Source: Beijerinckiaceae bacterium (GTDB lineage Bacteria > Pseudomonadota > Alphaproteobacteria > Rhizobiales > Beijerinckiaceae). Taken from it: 37,595 nucleotides of DNA. The DNA is taken from positions 1 through 37,595 of the forward strand of contig CANMLK010000011.1 of assembly GCA_947498445.1 (NCBI GenBank), in the 5' to 3' direction. This document shows, in pieces, positions 7,585 to 15,221 of the stretch; the stretch's first letter is position 1, and every line of letters starts with the position of its first letter. The position numbers and the translations under genes were made by a program. Under the pieces are notes generated by a model that had not been told where the DNA came from, made no database searches, and worked only from the letters and a program-made list of their open reading frames with translations.

Positions 7585-7764
7585 TCTGCCGGCGCCTCTT
7601 GCAGGTTGATGAGGCGCCTCCCACATACGCTTCATCCGGTCGCGGTGGCGTTGCCCCCCCGTAAGCCATAGCGACCGCGACGCTCTTGATTGTTCGACCA
7701 CGGATGTACTGGCGGAGATTGATGAGCGTTTGGGAAGCTCCGGGTGAAAACCCCGGGGCTTTTT
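7585..7764 (+). ncRNA. Candidate structured RNA ending in a terminator (or structured maiA 3' region)
   Basis: This 220-base gap has no believable gene on either strand but is full of stems. A TATAAT at 7573-7578 with CTGACG (7549-7554) 18 bases before it could start a transcript near 7585. Hairpin 1 pairs GGCGCCTC (7591-7598) with GAGGCGCC (7611-7618). Hairpin 2 pairs GTCGCGGT (7639-7646) with ACCGCGAC (7674-7681), with GGC/GCC pairing inside it. A third stem, ACGCTC (7680-7685) with GAGCGT (7724-7729), overlaps hairpin 2 by two bases, so the two may be alternative folds. The transcript would end at the terminator 7736-7764 and be about 180 bases long. No known RNA family is recognised; it may instead be the 3' untranslated region of the GST gene. 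Confidence 0.35.
7736..7764 (+). terminator. Rho-independent terminator
   Basis: AGCTCCGGG (7736-7744), loop TGAAAAC and CCCGGGGCT (7752-7760, one G-U pair) are followed by four Ts. It ends the forward transcript of the GST gene or the candidate RNA before the convergent Bug gene B. Confidence 0.8.
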
Positions 7765-7786
7765 CCAATTTGAGGGCCTGCATTTA

Positions 7787-8818
7787 TCAGGGCCTTATGG
7801 CGTCTTTCGCCCGCTCTATCACTGCAGCCGGTGACGCATACATTTTCTGAATGAGCGCCTGCACCTCATCGCCCGGCGCGTAGGCCACCGTGAGCTTCAG
7901 CTTTTCGACCTCATCGAGAAGCGTCTTGTCCTTCATCACGTCAGCAAAAGCCTTGCGGAGAAGCGCGACCTTGTCAGCGGGAACCTCTGGCGCAACTGCG
8001 TAGGGGCGGCCAAACAATTGCTGTCCGGCCAGCAACTCGAGCGCCGCCTTGTCTTCAGCCGAGGTGGTCAGGTCGGCCGCTTTGGGGATCTTGAGGTCGT
8101 CCAGATCGGCTACAGGCTCAACAGGCACCTGCAGCAAATAGTTGAACGCGCCGGCGGCCACAAATTGCGGCCGCACCGCTTTCAGGCCGGTCCAGTCGTA
8201 ACCGCAAATGCCCTGCACCTCGCCACGCTCAAGCGCGAGCAAAATGTCCGCCATGCCCTTGTAGCCAGCGACGATCTTGAACTTCATGTTGTTCAGCCGC
8301 TGGTGCATGTAGGCGTAATCAAAGGAAGACGAGCCAACCGCCCCCGCGCCGATGATGACCTCGTTGGTCTGCGCGTCTTTCGCGGTCTTGATCGGACTGT
8401 TCTTCATCGTGAAACAGACGCGCGCAGTGGTGTCTGCGCTGGCGAGATATTGCAGTTTCGCCGCATCAAACTTTGCGCCGCGTCCCGCAAAGAGCGGCGC
8501 GATCAGCCCGCCGGGATTCAACGCAGCGATGACCGTGCCGTCTTTGGCCGCCGAGTGCGCCACGTAGGCAGCCGCGTTGCCGCTACCGGCGCCGGGCATG
8601 TTCTGCACCACGAAATTGGGAGCGCCAGGTACGAAGCGATCCAGGTGTCTTGCAAACAGCCGCGCGAATGTGTCGAAGCCGCCCCCGGCGTCGCTGCCGA
8701 CCACGATGCGGACAGTCTTGCCCTCATAAAAAACTTGCGCCAGAGCTGCGTGGGGCAGGGCGGTCGCCCCCGCGAGTGAAGCAGTCATCGCTGTAATCGT
8801 CAGGCTCTTCGTCAGCAT
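7787..8818 (-). CDS. TctC/Bug-type periplasmic substrate-binding protein (copy B)
   Basis: The 343-residue protein begins with a signal peptide (MLTKSLTITAMTASLAGATA..., cleavage near ALAQ) and then the Bug hallmark VRIVVGSDAGGGFDTFARLF, IPG-like VPGAPNFVVQNMPGAGS, and ALERGEVQGICGYDW. The GGGFD loop and the PGAGS loop shape the ligand pocket for a small carboxylate. Cysteines in ARVCFT and GICGYDW match a pair found in copies C and E and may form a disulfide. A start at 9157 is possible by frame but the ATG at 8818, with GGAAAGG upstream and the signal peptide directly after it, is clearly the real one. Divergent from the 4,5-dihydroxyphthalate decarboxylase-like gene, with which it may share regulation. 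No TctAB partner is present. Confidence 0.9.
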   Translation of the reverse strand: MLTKSLTITAMTASLAGATALPHAALAQVFYEGKTVRIVVGSDAGGGFDTFARLFARHLDRFVPGAPNFVVQNMPGAGSGNAAAYVAHSAAKDGTVIAALNPGGLIAPLFAGRGAKFDAAKLQYLASADTTARVCFTMKNSPIKTAKDAQTNEVIIGAGAVGSSSFDYAYMHQRLNNMKFKIVAGYKGMADILLALERGEVQGICGYDWTGLKAVRPQFVAAGAFNYLLQVPVEPVADLDDLKIPKAADLTTSAEDKAALELLAGQQLFGRPYAVAPEVPADKVALLRKAFADVMKDKTLLDEVEKLKLTVAYAPGDEVQALIQKMYASPAAVIERAKDAIRP

Positions 8819-9137
8819 CACTGAACCTTTCCCAAGGTTGATGTGGAAGGCACTCAGCGCACGCGCCATTTGTAACAAAATTGGACCACGCCCGGACGCC
8901 TGCGTCAACGCTAAACAAAATGCGACGCATCTCGTCATAAGCCTCTGAAATATTAAATAATGAATCGGAGGCGCCTGAATCATGTGCGCTGGCTGCGCAT
9001 CTTCTCGGCGCGCCATGCCGGTTGCGAGCGTACCATTTCTGGAGTATGTCCAAAAAAAGAAGATGGATTGGCGCGCATAGCCTGCGCATGCTTCGGACAC
9101 GCGCCGGCGACTGTCGGCTGAGGGAGGATCAAAACGG
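8819..9137. promoter_or_regulatory. Divergent promoter region between Bug gene B and the decarboxylase-like gene
   Basis: On the reverse strand TTGACG (8903-8908), a 17-base spacer and TCCAAT (8880-8885) form a plausible sigma70 promoter for the Bug gene. It overlaps the small palindrome TTTGT-A-ACAAA and the element AACAAAATT (8874-8882), which also occurs in the ubiD intergenic region (18610-18618). The forward gene has a strong ribosome binding site, AGGGAGGA, at its end, but I see no clear forward promoter. The middle (8940-9110) is A/T-richer than its neighbours and holds no believable gene. Confidence 0.4.
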
Positions 9138-10124
9138 ATGAGCAAGCTCAAACTCACCCTCGCGGTTGGCGACTACGAAATCACCAAGCCGCTGAAGGAC
9201 GGAACCGTCACGCCAGACGGCATTGAGCTGAACGTGCTCACCGCGATGGATTCGACAACGCGCCATTGGCGCTTCCTGCGCAACCAGGATTTCGACATCG
9301 CGGAAGTATCCTGCTCGTCCTACATCGCATCCAAGGACAAGGGATTTCCGTTCGAGGCCATTCCGGTGTTCCTGCATCGCCGCTTCCGTCACGGCTTCAT
9401 CTTCATCAACACAACGAAGGGCATCAAGGAGCCGAAGGATCTCATCGGCAAGAAGGTTGGCCTGAAGCAATATCAATCGAGCGCGATTCTCTGGCTGCGC
9501 GGCTTGCTCGATCATCAATACGGCGTGCCGTTCAAGTCGATCGACTGGTACACCGAGCTTGAAGAAGCCATCGACTTCAAAAAGCCGGAAGGGCTTCGCC
9601 TGCAGCGTATTCCCGACGACAAGTCTATTGAGACAATGCTGGCCGAAGGCGAGATTGACGCGCTTATTCATCCCGATCTCATCCAGCCGCTGCTGGACAA
9701 GGACCCCCGCGTTGGCCGCCTCTTTCCCAACTACAAGCAGGAAGAGGTCGACTTCTACAAGCGCACGCAGATATTCCCGATCATGCACGTTGTCGGCATC
9801 AAGAAAGAGATCGTCGAGCAGTATCCCTGGGTGCCGCTTAATCTCTTCCACGCCTTCAACGCCGCAAAGAGCGTCGGCATGAAGCGCATGGAAAATCCCC
9901 GCGTCGCGCCGCTCGCGTGGTATCGCGAAGCATGGGAAGAGCAGGAAGAGATTCTGGGTTCCGATCCGTGGGAATACGGCCTGACCGAGAAGAATCGCTA
10001 CCAACTCGAAATGCTTGTGCGCTTTTCGCACGAGCAGGGATTGCTCAGCCGCGAAATCCCGCTGGAAGAATTGTTCCTGCCGGTTTCGCAAGGTCACAAG
10101 CGCGGTCACGTTTTCCGCGTGTAA
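9138..10124 (+). CDS. 4,5-dihydroxyphthalate decarboxylase-like protein (periplasmic-binding-protein fold, cytoplasmic)
   Basis: The 328-residue protein resembles Pht5-type 4,5-dihydroxyphthalate decarboxylases, which have a two-lobed solute-binding-protein fold. Marks include LTLAVGDYEITKPLKDGTV at the start, RHWRFLRNQDFDIAEVSCSS, FVxLHRRFRHGFIFIN, DLIGKKVGLKQYQSSAILWL and the C-terminal DPWEYGLTEKNRYQLEM. No signal peptide is present, which favours an enzyme over a transport receptor. Pht5 turns 4,5-dihydroxyphthalate into protocatechuate; many homologues have unknown substrates, so only decarboxylase-like is claimed. AGGGAGGATC gives a strong ribosome binding site. It lies 63 bases before a complete Mo-hydroxylase gene set and is likely in the same transcript, suggesting hydroxylation and decarboxylation of the same compound. 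Confidence 0.8.
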   Translation: MSKLKLTLAVGDYEITKPLKDGTVTPDGIELNVLTAMDSTTRHWRFLRNQDFDIAEVSCSSYIASKDKGFPFEAIPVFLHRRFRHGFIFINTTKGIKEPKDLIGKKVGLKQYQSSAILWLRGLLDHQYGVPFKSIDWYTELEEAIDFKKPEGLRLQRIPDDKSIETMLAEGEIDALIHPDLIQPLLDKDPRVGRLFPNYKQEEVDFYKRTQIFPIMHVVGIKKEIVEQYPWVPLNLFHAFNAAKSVGMKRMENPRVAPLAWYREAWEEQEEILGSDPWEYGLTEKNRYQLEMLVRFSHEQGLLSREIPLEELFLPVSQGHKRGHVFRV

Positions 10125-10187
10125 TTCGATACGACGCCGCGGCGCGTCACGCGCGCCGCTCAATTCCTTCGAACGGCGCGAGACAGA

Positions 10188-11057
10188 ATGAAACTTCCGC
10201 AATTCGACTACCAGGCGCCCGCCAGCCTCTCCGAAGCCGTCGCGCTTCTGATGGCCGGCAACGGCGACGCCCGTCCCCTGTCCGGCGGACAGAGCATCTT
10301 GCCAATCATGGCGTTTCGCCTCGCCGAGCCCAGCTTGCTCGTCGATCTTCGTAACATTCCCGATCTGCGCGGGATTGAAATTAGCGCTGCGGGCGTGCGC
10401 ATTGGCGCAATGGTTCGCTGGCGCGACATTCTCGACAACGCGCAATTGAAAGTCGTGTTGCCGCTTCTGCCCGAAGCGATCGAGCACGTCGCCCATTACC
10501 AGGTGCGCAATCGCGGCACGATTGGCGGCAGCCTCGCCCATGCCGACCCCGCATCGGAAATGCCCGCCGTGGCGCTGGCGCTGGACGCTGTCATCGAAGT
10601 CGTTGGCGCCAAGGGCAAACGTGATATCGCGGCTGGCGATCTCTTCACCGGTTCGTTGTCGACGTCGCTGTCTCATGACGAGATCATCGTCGCTGTACGC
10701 TTCCCCGCCTGGCCCGCGGCGCGCGCTTACGCCTTCGAAGAGTTCGCGCGCCGCCGCGGCGACTTTGCGCTGGCGGGCGTAGCGGCTTGTTACGATGTTG
10801 ACGCCCAGGGCCGCGCCAAGAACGTGCGCGTCTCGGCGCTCTCCATCGCTGACACGCCTATCCGCCTTAAAGCCGCCGAAGCTGCGATGGAAGGCCGCGT
10901 CATGGACGCGGACGCGATCAAGGCTGCTTCCGCCGCCGCATCGGCAGAGGTCGATCCGGCTGGCGACATTCACGCGAGCGCACGTTATCGCAAGGCGCTC
11001 GTCGGCACACTCCTTGGCCGTGCGCTCACGCGCGCCGCCGCCCGCACAGCGAGGTAA
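10188..11057 (+). CDS. Mo-hydroxylase FAD subunit (CoxM/XdhB-like), set 1
   Basis: The 289-residue protein is the medium, FAD-binding subunit of a xanthine dehydrogenase-family molybdenum hydroxylase. The two FAD-contact motifs are clear: LSGGQSILPIMAFRL near residues 34-48 and RNRGTIGGSLAHADPASEMP near residues 108-127. A CO-dehydrogenase flavoprotein C-terminal domain follows. It passes electrons from the iron-sulfur subunit to an acceptor. It precedes the 2Fe-2S and Mo subunit genes in the order M-S-L that is normal for the family, with one base between its stop and the next start. Confidence 0.92.
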   Translation: MKLPQFDYQAPASLSEAVALLMAGNGDARPLSGGQSILPIMAFRLAEPSLLVDLRNIPDLRGIEISAAGVRIGAMVRWRDILDNAQLKVVLPLLPEAIEHVAHYQVRNRGTIGGSLAHADPASEMPAVALALDAVIEVVGAKGKRDIAAGDLFTGSLSTSLSHDEIIVAVRFPAWPAARAYAFEEFARRRGDFALAGVAACYDVDAQGRAKNVRVSALSIADTPIRLKAAEAAMEGRVMDADAIKAASAAASAEVDPAGDIHASARYRKALVGTLLGRALTRAAARTAR

Positions 11058-11058
11058 C

Positions 11059-11541
11059 ATGTCCGTCCGCTTTGAGGTGAACGGCAAGTCCGTTTCCGTT
11101 GACGTTTCCCCACGCACGACGCTGGCAGACTGCCTGCGTCACGAACTGCATCTCACAGGCACGCATGTGGGCTGTGAGCATGGCGTTTGTGGCGCTTGCA
11201 CCGTGATCGTGAATGGCGACGCCGTGCGCTCGTGCCTCATGCTTGCAGTGCAAGCCAATGGCGCAAAAGTAACGACGGTTGAAGGCCTCTCGCCAGAAGA
11301 GGGGCTTTCGCCGCTGCAGACTGCGTTCAAGACGCATCACGCGCTGCAATGCGGCTTCTGCACGCCGGGCATGCTGACCACGATTCATGCGCTGCTCAGC
11401 GAAGAGCCGAACGCCGATGAAGACCGCATCCGCGACGTGATCTCCGGCAATCTCTGTCGCTGCACGGGCTACATCACAATTGTCGAAGCGGCGATGGATG
11501 CGCGCGCGTCCTATCAGCAGAGCCGGGGTGACAAAGAATGA
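11059..11541 (+). CDS. Mo-hydroxylase 2Fe-2S subunit (CoxS-like), set 1
   Basis: The 160-residue small subunit carries two [2Fe-2S] clusters. The ferredoxin-like N-domain has Cys39, Cys44, Cys47 and Cys59 (GCEHGVCGACT...SC) and the helical C-domain has Cys98, Cys101, Cys133 and Cys135 (QCGFCTPGM ... LCRCTGY), the full set for the family. The ATG at 11059 follows GAGG and lies one base after the FAD subunit stop; the longer frame from 10795 is only a shadow of the upstream gene. Its stop overlaps the start of the large subunit by ATGA, so translation is probably coupled. Confidence 0.93.
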   Translation: MSVRFEVNGKSVSVDVSPRTTLADCLRHELHLTGTHVGCEHGVCGACTVIVNGDAVRSCLMLAVQANGAKVTTVEGLSPEEGLSPLQTAFKTHHALQCGFCTPGMLTTIHALLSEEPNADEDRIRDVISGNLCRCTGYITIVEAAMDARASYQQSRGDKE

Positions 11542-13844
11542 AACCGCATCACGGCGCTCACACGAGCAACACATACATCGGCGCCCATATCGAGCGCGTC
11601 GAGGATTATCGCTTCCTGCGCGGTGAGGGAAAATACCTCGACGACATATCGCGCGAAGGCCAGTGGCACGCCGCGTTCGTGCGCAGCCAGATTGCGCATG
11701 GCGTCATCCGTTCCATCGATGTTTCCAAGGCGCTCGCCATGCCGGGCGTTCGCGCGGTCATCACCGCCGCTGACATCGAAGGCGACATTCCGACGATTCC
11801 GTTCCGTCGCCCCAACCCGACCATTGGCCCCTACGCGCAACCCATCATAGCGCGCGACAAGGTGCGCTATTTTGGCGAACCGATTGCGATGATCCTTGCG
11901 GACTCGCCCGAGCTGGCTGAAGACGCGCTGCAGGGCGTGACCGCAGATATCGAGCAATTGCCAGTCATCATCGACTGCAAGAGCGCGATGGCGGACAAGT
12001 CGCTCCTGTTCGACGTCACCGGCTCGAACCTCGCCTCCATCTTCAACGCCGACAAGGGCGATGTGGACGCAGCGTTCGCGGCCGCGGACTTTATTATTCG
12101 CGATCAGCTTTCAACGCAGCGCCAGACTGCGTTGCCCATGGAGACGCGCGGGCTTCTGGCCGAGTGGGACGCCAAGAACGGCAAGCTCACCGTTTCTGGC
12201 GCCGCCAAACTGCCGTTCTTCAACCGCTCGACCATGGCCGCAATGATGAACCTGCCGGAAACGGCTGTCGATTACATCGAACTCGATGTCGGCGGCGGTT
12301 TTGGCGCACGCGGCGAATTCTATCCGGAAGATTTTCTCGTCGCGTTTGGCGCGCGCAAGTTCGACCGGCCTGTGAAGTGGATTGAAGATCGCCGCGAACA
12401 TCTCATGGCCATTGGCCATTCGCGCGAAGCGTCCTGCGATGTCGAACTTGCGTTCAGCAAGGACGGCGTGATGCTGGGTATGCGCGGTGACCTGTTTCTC
12501 AACATCGGCGCTTATGTGCGCCCCAACGGCATGACGCCGGTGCGCAACGCCGCGCAATTCATGTCTGGCCCGTATCGTATGCCTGCAATTCACATTGCAG
12601 CTTACGCATGCGTGACGAACAAGACGCCCGCAGGCACGTATCGTGGGCCCGGTCGCTATGAAGGCAATTTCTTTATCGAACGCTTGATCGATCAGGCCGC
12701 TGCGGGCCTTGGCGTCGACAGGCTTGAAATTCGCCGGCGCAATTTGCTGACGCACGAAGAAATGCCTTATTCACTCGCCACGGTGCTGCCGAGCGACGGG
12801 CGCGCCGACACGCAATGCGACTCGGGCGATTATCGCGTCTGCTTTGACGCCTGCGTGCAGGAAGCCAACTGGGCGGAGAAGTCCAAGCTGCAGGGCAAAC
12901 TGATTGACGGCCGTTATCACGGCGTCGCAATCGGCTGCTTCATTGAAGGCGGCGCATCGGGACCGCAGGAAAACGCCCGCATGGTGCTGGAGAAGAACGG
13001 CGACATCTCGCTCTTCGCCGGCTCGTCGGGCATCGGGCAGGGTATCGAAACAATCCTTGCGCAGATCGCAGCGGACTATCTCGAAATCCCCATGGAGCGC
13101 ATCACTGTGTTCCATGGCTCGACCAACCTTCTCAAGCAAGGCTGGGGCTCTTACGGATCGCGCGCCACTGTAATGGGCGGCTCTGCTGTTATCGACGCGT
13201 GCAAGAAACTGCTGGCGCTGTTCCGTATCTCGGCCGCAAAGAGGCTTGGCGTCGAGCCCGATGCGATCACGATTGCTGAAGGCGTTGCGCGCCTGGCGGA
13301 CGGCCGCTCAGTGCCGTTGGCGGAAGTTGCGTCCGATCATCTTGAAGTTGACGGCAGCTTCAAGAACCAGACCCCGACATACACGTACGGCTCCGCCTTC
13401 GCCCACGTTGCGGTGGACCCCGGCACCGGCCATGTCGATGTTGTCGATTACGTCGTGGTTGACGATGTTGGGCGCATCATCAATTCAATGACGTTGCATG
13501 GTCAGGTGATGGGCGCCGCCGTGCAGGGCTTTGGCAGCGTGTTCACCGAAGAGCTGATCTACAACGACGAAGGCCAATTGCTCGTTGGTTCTCTTGCCGA
13601 CTATCTCATCCCGACTGCGAGCGATTACCCCGTCGTGCGCTGCGTCTCGATGGAGCAATTTCCGTCACCCACAAATCCGCTTGGCGCCAAGGGCGCTGGC
13701 GAAGGCGGCATCATTCCTGTCGGCGGCGTTGTTACGAACGCTGTGGCCAATGCGCTGTCTTCGTTTGGTGTGCAGCCGAAGACGTTGCCGCTCACGCCCT
13801 CGCGTGTGTGGGAAATGATCGAGGATGCGCGCGTCCGCGCATAA
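11538..13844 (+). CDS. Mo-hydroxylase molybdopterin-binding large subunit (CoxL/XdhC-type), set 1
   Basis: This 768-residue subunit holds the molybdenum cofactor. Family marks are the N-terminal RVEDYRFLRGEGKYLDD, the cofactor loop VGGGFGARGEFYPEDF, PVKWIEDRREH, and the C-terminal GAKGAGEGGIIPVG, whose Glu is the catalytic base. The active-site loop reads AGTYRGPGRYE, not the AYRCSFR of form I CO dehydrogenase, so it is not a classical CO oxidiser; it should hydroxylate an aromatic ring, heterocycle, aldehyde or acyl-CoA. It ends the M-S-L set and is followed within 30 bases by a strong terminator. The substrate cannot be told; the upstream decarboxylase-like gene suggests an aromatic or heterocyclic acid. 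Confidence 0.92.
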   Translation: MKPHHGAHTSNTYIGAHIERVEDYRFLRGEGKYLDDISREGQWHAAFVRSQIAHGVIRSIDVSKALAMPGVRAVITAADIEGDIPTIPFRRPNPTIGPYAQPIIARDKVRYFGEPIAMILADSPELAEDALQGVTADIEQLPVIIDCKSAMADKSLLFDVTGSNLASIFNADKGDVDAAFAAADFIIRDQLSTQRQTALPMETRGLLAEWDAKNGKLTVSGAAKLPFFNRSTMAAMMNLPETAVDYIELDVGGGFGARGEFYPEDFLVAFGARKFDRPVKWIEDRREHLMAIGHSREASCDVELAFSKDGVMLGMRGDLFLNIGAYVRPNGMTPVRNAAQFMSGPYRMPAIHIAAYACVTNKTPAGTYRGPGRYEGNFFIERLIDQAAAGLGVDRLEIRRRNLLTHEEMPYSLATVLPSDGRADTQCDSGDYRVCFDACVQEANWAEKSKLQGKLIDGRYHGVAIGCFIEGGASGPQENARMVLEKNGDISLFAGSSGIGQGIETILAQIAADYLEIPMERITVFHGSTNLLKQGWGSYGSRATVMGGSAVIDACKKLLALFRISAAKRLGVEPDAITIAEGVARLADGRSVPLAEVASDHLEVDGSFKNQTPTYTYGSAFAHVAVDPGTGHVDVVDYVVVDDVGRIINSMTLHGQVMGAAVQGFGSVFTEELIYNDEGQLLVGSLADYLIPTASDYPVVRCVSMEQFPSPTNPLGAKGAGEGGIIPVGGVVTNAVANALSSFGVQPKTLPLTPSRVWEMIEDARVRA

Positions 13845-13867
13845 CAAGGCAAGCCGGTATTAATTGG

Positions 13868-13901
13868 AGGCCCCGCAGTTCAGATGCGGGGCCTTTTTTT
13901 T
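13868..13901 (+). terminator. Rho-independent terminator after Mo-hydroxylase set 1
   Basis: AGGCCCCGCA (13868-13877), a 7-base loop and the perfect complement TGCGGGGCCT (13885-13894) are followed by a run of eight Ts. This is a textbook terminator ending the transcript that includes 9138-13844. Confidence 0.92.
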
Positions 13902-13953
13902 CGCGAACTCGCGACATTTCCAGATTCGCAAAAGGCGCATCACGCTTGGGCAA

Positions 13954-13974
13954 TTTGCATCCTGCAGATGCAAA
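13954..13974. promoter_or_regulatory. Perfect inverted repeat upstream of Bug gene C
   Basis: TTTGCATC (13954-13961), five bases and GATGCAAA (13967-13974) form a perfect 8-bp inverted repeat in an A/T-rich stretch between the terminator and Bug gene C. No T run follows, so it is more likely an operator than a terminator. A weak promoter TTGCTG (14005-14010), 17 bases, TAGTTT (14028-14033) lies downstream of it. Confidence 0.4.
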
Positions 13975-14132
13975 AATGGATCTCAATGTGCGTAACTTAA
14001 AATCTTGCTGGTGTCCCAAAATTGGCGTAGTTTTTCAAAAGTGGTCAGAAGGCTACTCTTCGCTGTGCACGATAAAGTTTTGATTCCATACAATGCGCCT
14101 CGCGGTCATGCGGGCGCTGACGAGGTGACATC

Positions 14133-15152
14133 ATGCGTGACACATGGCTGCGATCGCTGGCGCTTGCGTCTGTTGTATCTGCATCGACTTTTTCTGCAGC
14201 GTTGAGCCAGGCGCCGGCCGAATTCTTCAAGGGCAAGAACGTCAATCTGGTCGTCGGCTTCACGGCGGGCGGCGGATACGATCAATATGCCCGCGTCTTC
14301 GCGCGGCACTTTGACAAGCATATTCCCGGACGGCCAAACGTTGTTGTGCAGAACGCGCCCGGCGCCGGAAGCCTGACGGCGGTAAAGCGTCTCGATGCGT
14401 CGTTTCCAGCTGATGGCACAAACATCGTCACATTCAACTACGGCCTCATTACCGAGTCGCTGACGCATCCTGAAAAGACCAGTGTCAACTTCACGCAATA
14501 TCGCTGGATCGGATCTATTACGCGCGATTTTCGTGTCTGCTACACGTGGCACGAAACGGGAATGAAGACCTGGGACGATGTCGCCAAGCGCAACGAGGTT
14601 GTTTTCGGTACAACGGGGCCGGGCACGAGCGTCTACATCAACGGCGCCATTCTGCGCAATGTGTTTGGGCTGAAGGTGCGTCAGATTCTTGGCTATCCTG
14701 GCAGCGCCGAAACACGTCTTGCGCTGGAGCGCGGCGAGCTGCACGCCGATTGCAACTCATGGAGTAGCATTCCCGAGGACTGGATTCGCGACAAGAAGAT
14801 CGTGCCGTTCGTGCTCTTCACAACGGGGCGCTCGCCAGACATGCCAAAGGATTTGCCCTACATCGGCGCGTTCGCGAAGACTGATGAACAGAAAACCATA
14901 CTCGACGTGCTGACGGCGGCAGGCGAGTTGGCGCGCCCTTACATCGTCTCGCCAAAGGTGCCCGCCGATCGCGTCGAAGCTCTGCGCACAGCCTTCGACG
15001 CGACGATGAAGGACAAGGACTATCTTGCGGAGGCGGGCAAATCGTTGATGCCGGTTTACCCCATCAGCGGCGCTGAGGCTGAAGGCATCGCCGCGCGCAT
15101 TTACGCAGTGCCGCCGGAGATGGTCGCCAAGGCGAAGAAGGCGGCGGAATAA
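14133..15152 (+). CDS. TctC/Bug-type periplasmic substrate-binding protein (copy C)
   Basis: The 339-residue protein starts with a signal peptide (MRDTWLRSLALASVVSAS..., cleavage near AALSQ) and has the Bug marks VGFTAGGGYDQYARVFARHF, IPGRPNVVVQNAPGAGS and ALERGELHADCNSW. The Cys pair (RVCYTW and HADCNSW) corresponds to the one in copies B and E. The C-terminus keeps the VPADRVEALRTAFDATMKD helix shared with copies D and E. It probably binds a carboxylate in the periplasm. GAGG occurs just before the start. The class II aldolase-like gene follows after 69 bases and may be co-transcribed. No transporter membrane subunit is encoded nearby. Confidence 0.9.
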   Translation: MRDTWLRSLALASVVSASTFSAALSQAPAEFFKGKNVNLVVGFTAGGGYDQYARVFARHFDKHIPGRPNVVVQNAPGAGSLTAVKRLDASFPADGTNIVTFNYGLITESLTHPEKTSVNFTQYRWIGSITRDFRVCYTWHETGMKTWDDVAKRNEVVFGTTGPGTSVYINGAILRNVFGLKVRQILGYPGSAETRLALERGELHADCNSWSSIPEDWIRDKKIVPFVLFTTGRSPDMPKDLPYIGAFAKTDEQKTILDVLTAAGELARPYIVSPKVPADRVEALRTAFDATMKDKDYLAEAGKSLMPVYPISGAEAEGIAARIYAVPPEMVAKAKKAAE

Positions 15153-15157
15153 AAATA

Positions 15158-15190
15158 CGCTATCATGATGATAGCGGGCAGTCGCCCGCT
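15158..15190. repeat. Two overlapping perfect hairpins between Bug gene C and the aldolase-like gene
   Basis: CGCTATCA (15158-15165), TGA and TGATAGCG (15169-15176) form one perfect stem; AGCGGGC (15173-15179), AGTC and GCCCGCT (15184-15190) form a second. They share bases 15173-15176, so only one can form at a time. No T run follows. They may slow or partly end transcription, or protect the 3' end of the upstream message. Confidence 0.45.
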
Positions 15191-15221
15191 TCATCGTTCA
15201 TTCTGACGCAAGGCGAGCCTG

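Noticed and set aside
7331-7783. Reverse frame of 150 codons over the end of the GST gene and the following gap
   Set aside because: Antisense to a clear gene and made mostly from the structured, stem-rich gap; no start signal. The stems and terminator explain the region better.
9129-11117. Long 662-codon reverse frame across the decarboxylase-like and FAD subunit genes
   Set aside because: It is antisense to two clearly recognised proteins; long antisense frames are common in GC-rich DNA because of codon third-position bias.
10795-11541. Longer 248-residue frame for the set 1 2Fe-2S subunit
   Set aside because: The first 88 residues overlap the FAD subunit in another frame; the family starts at the ATG 11059, which has a ribosome binding site.
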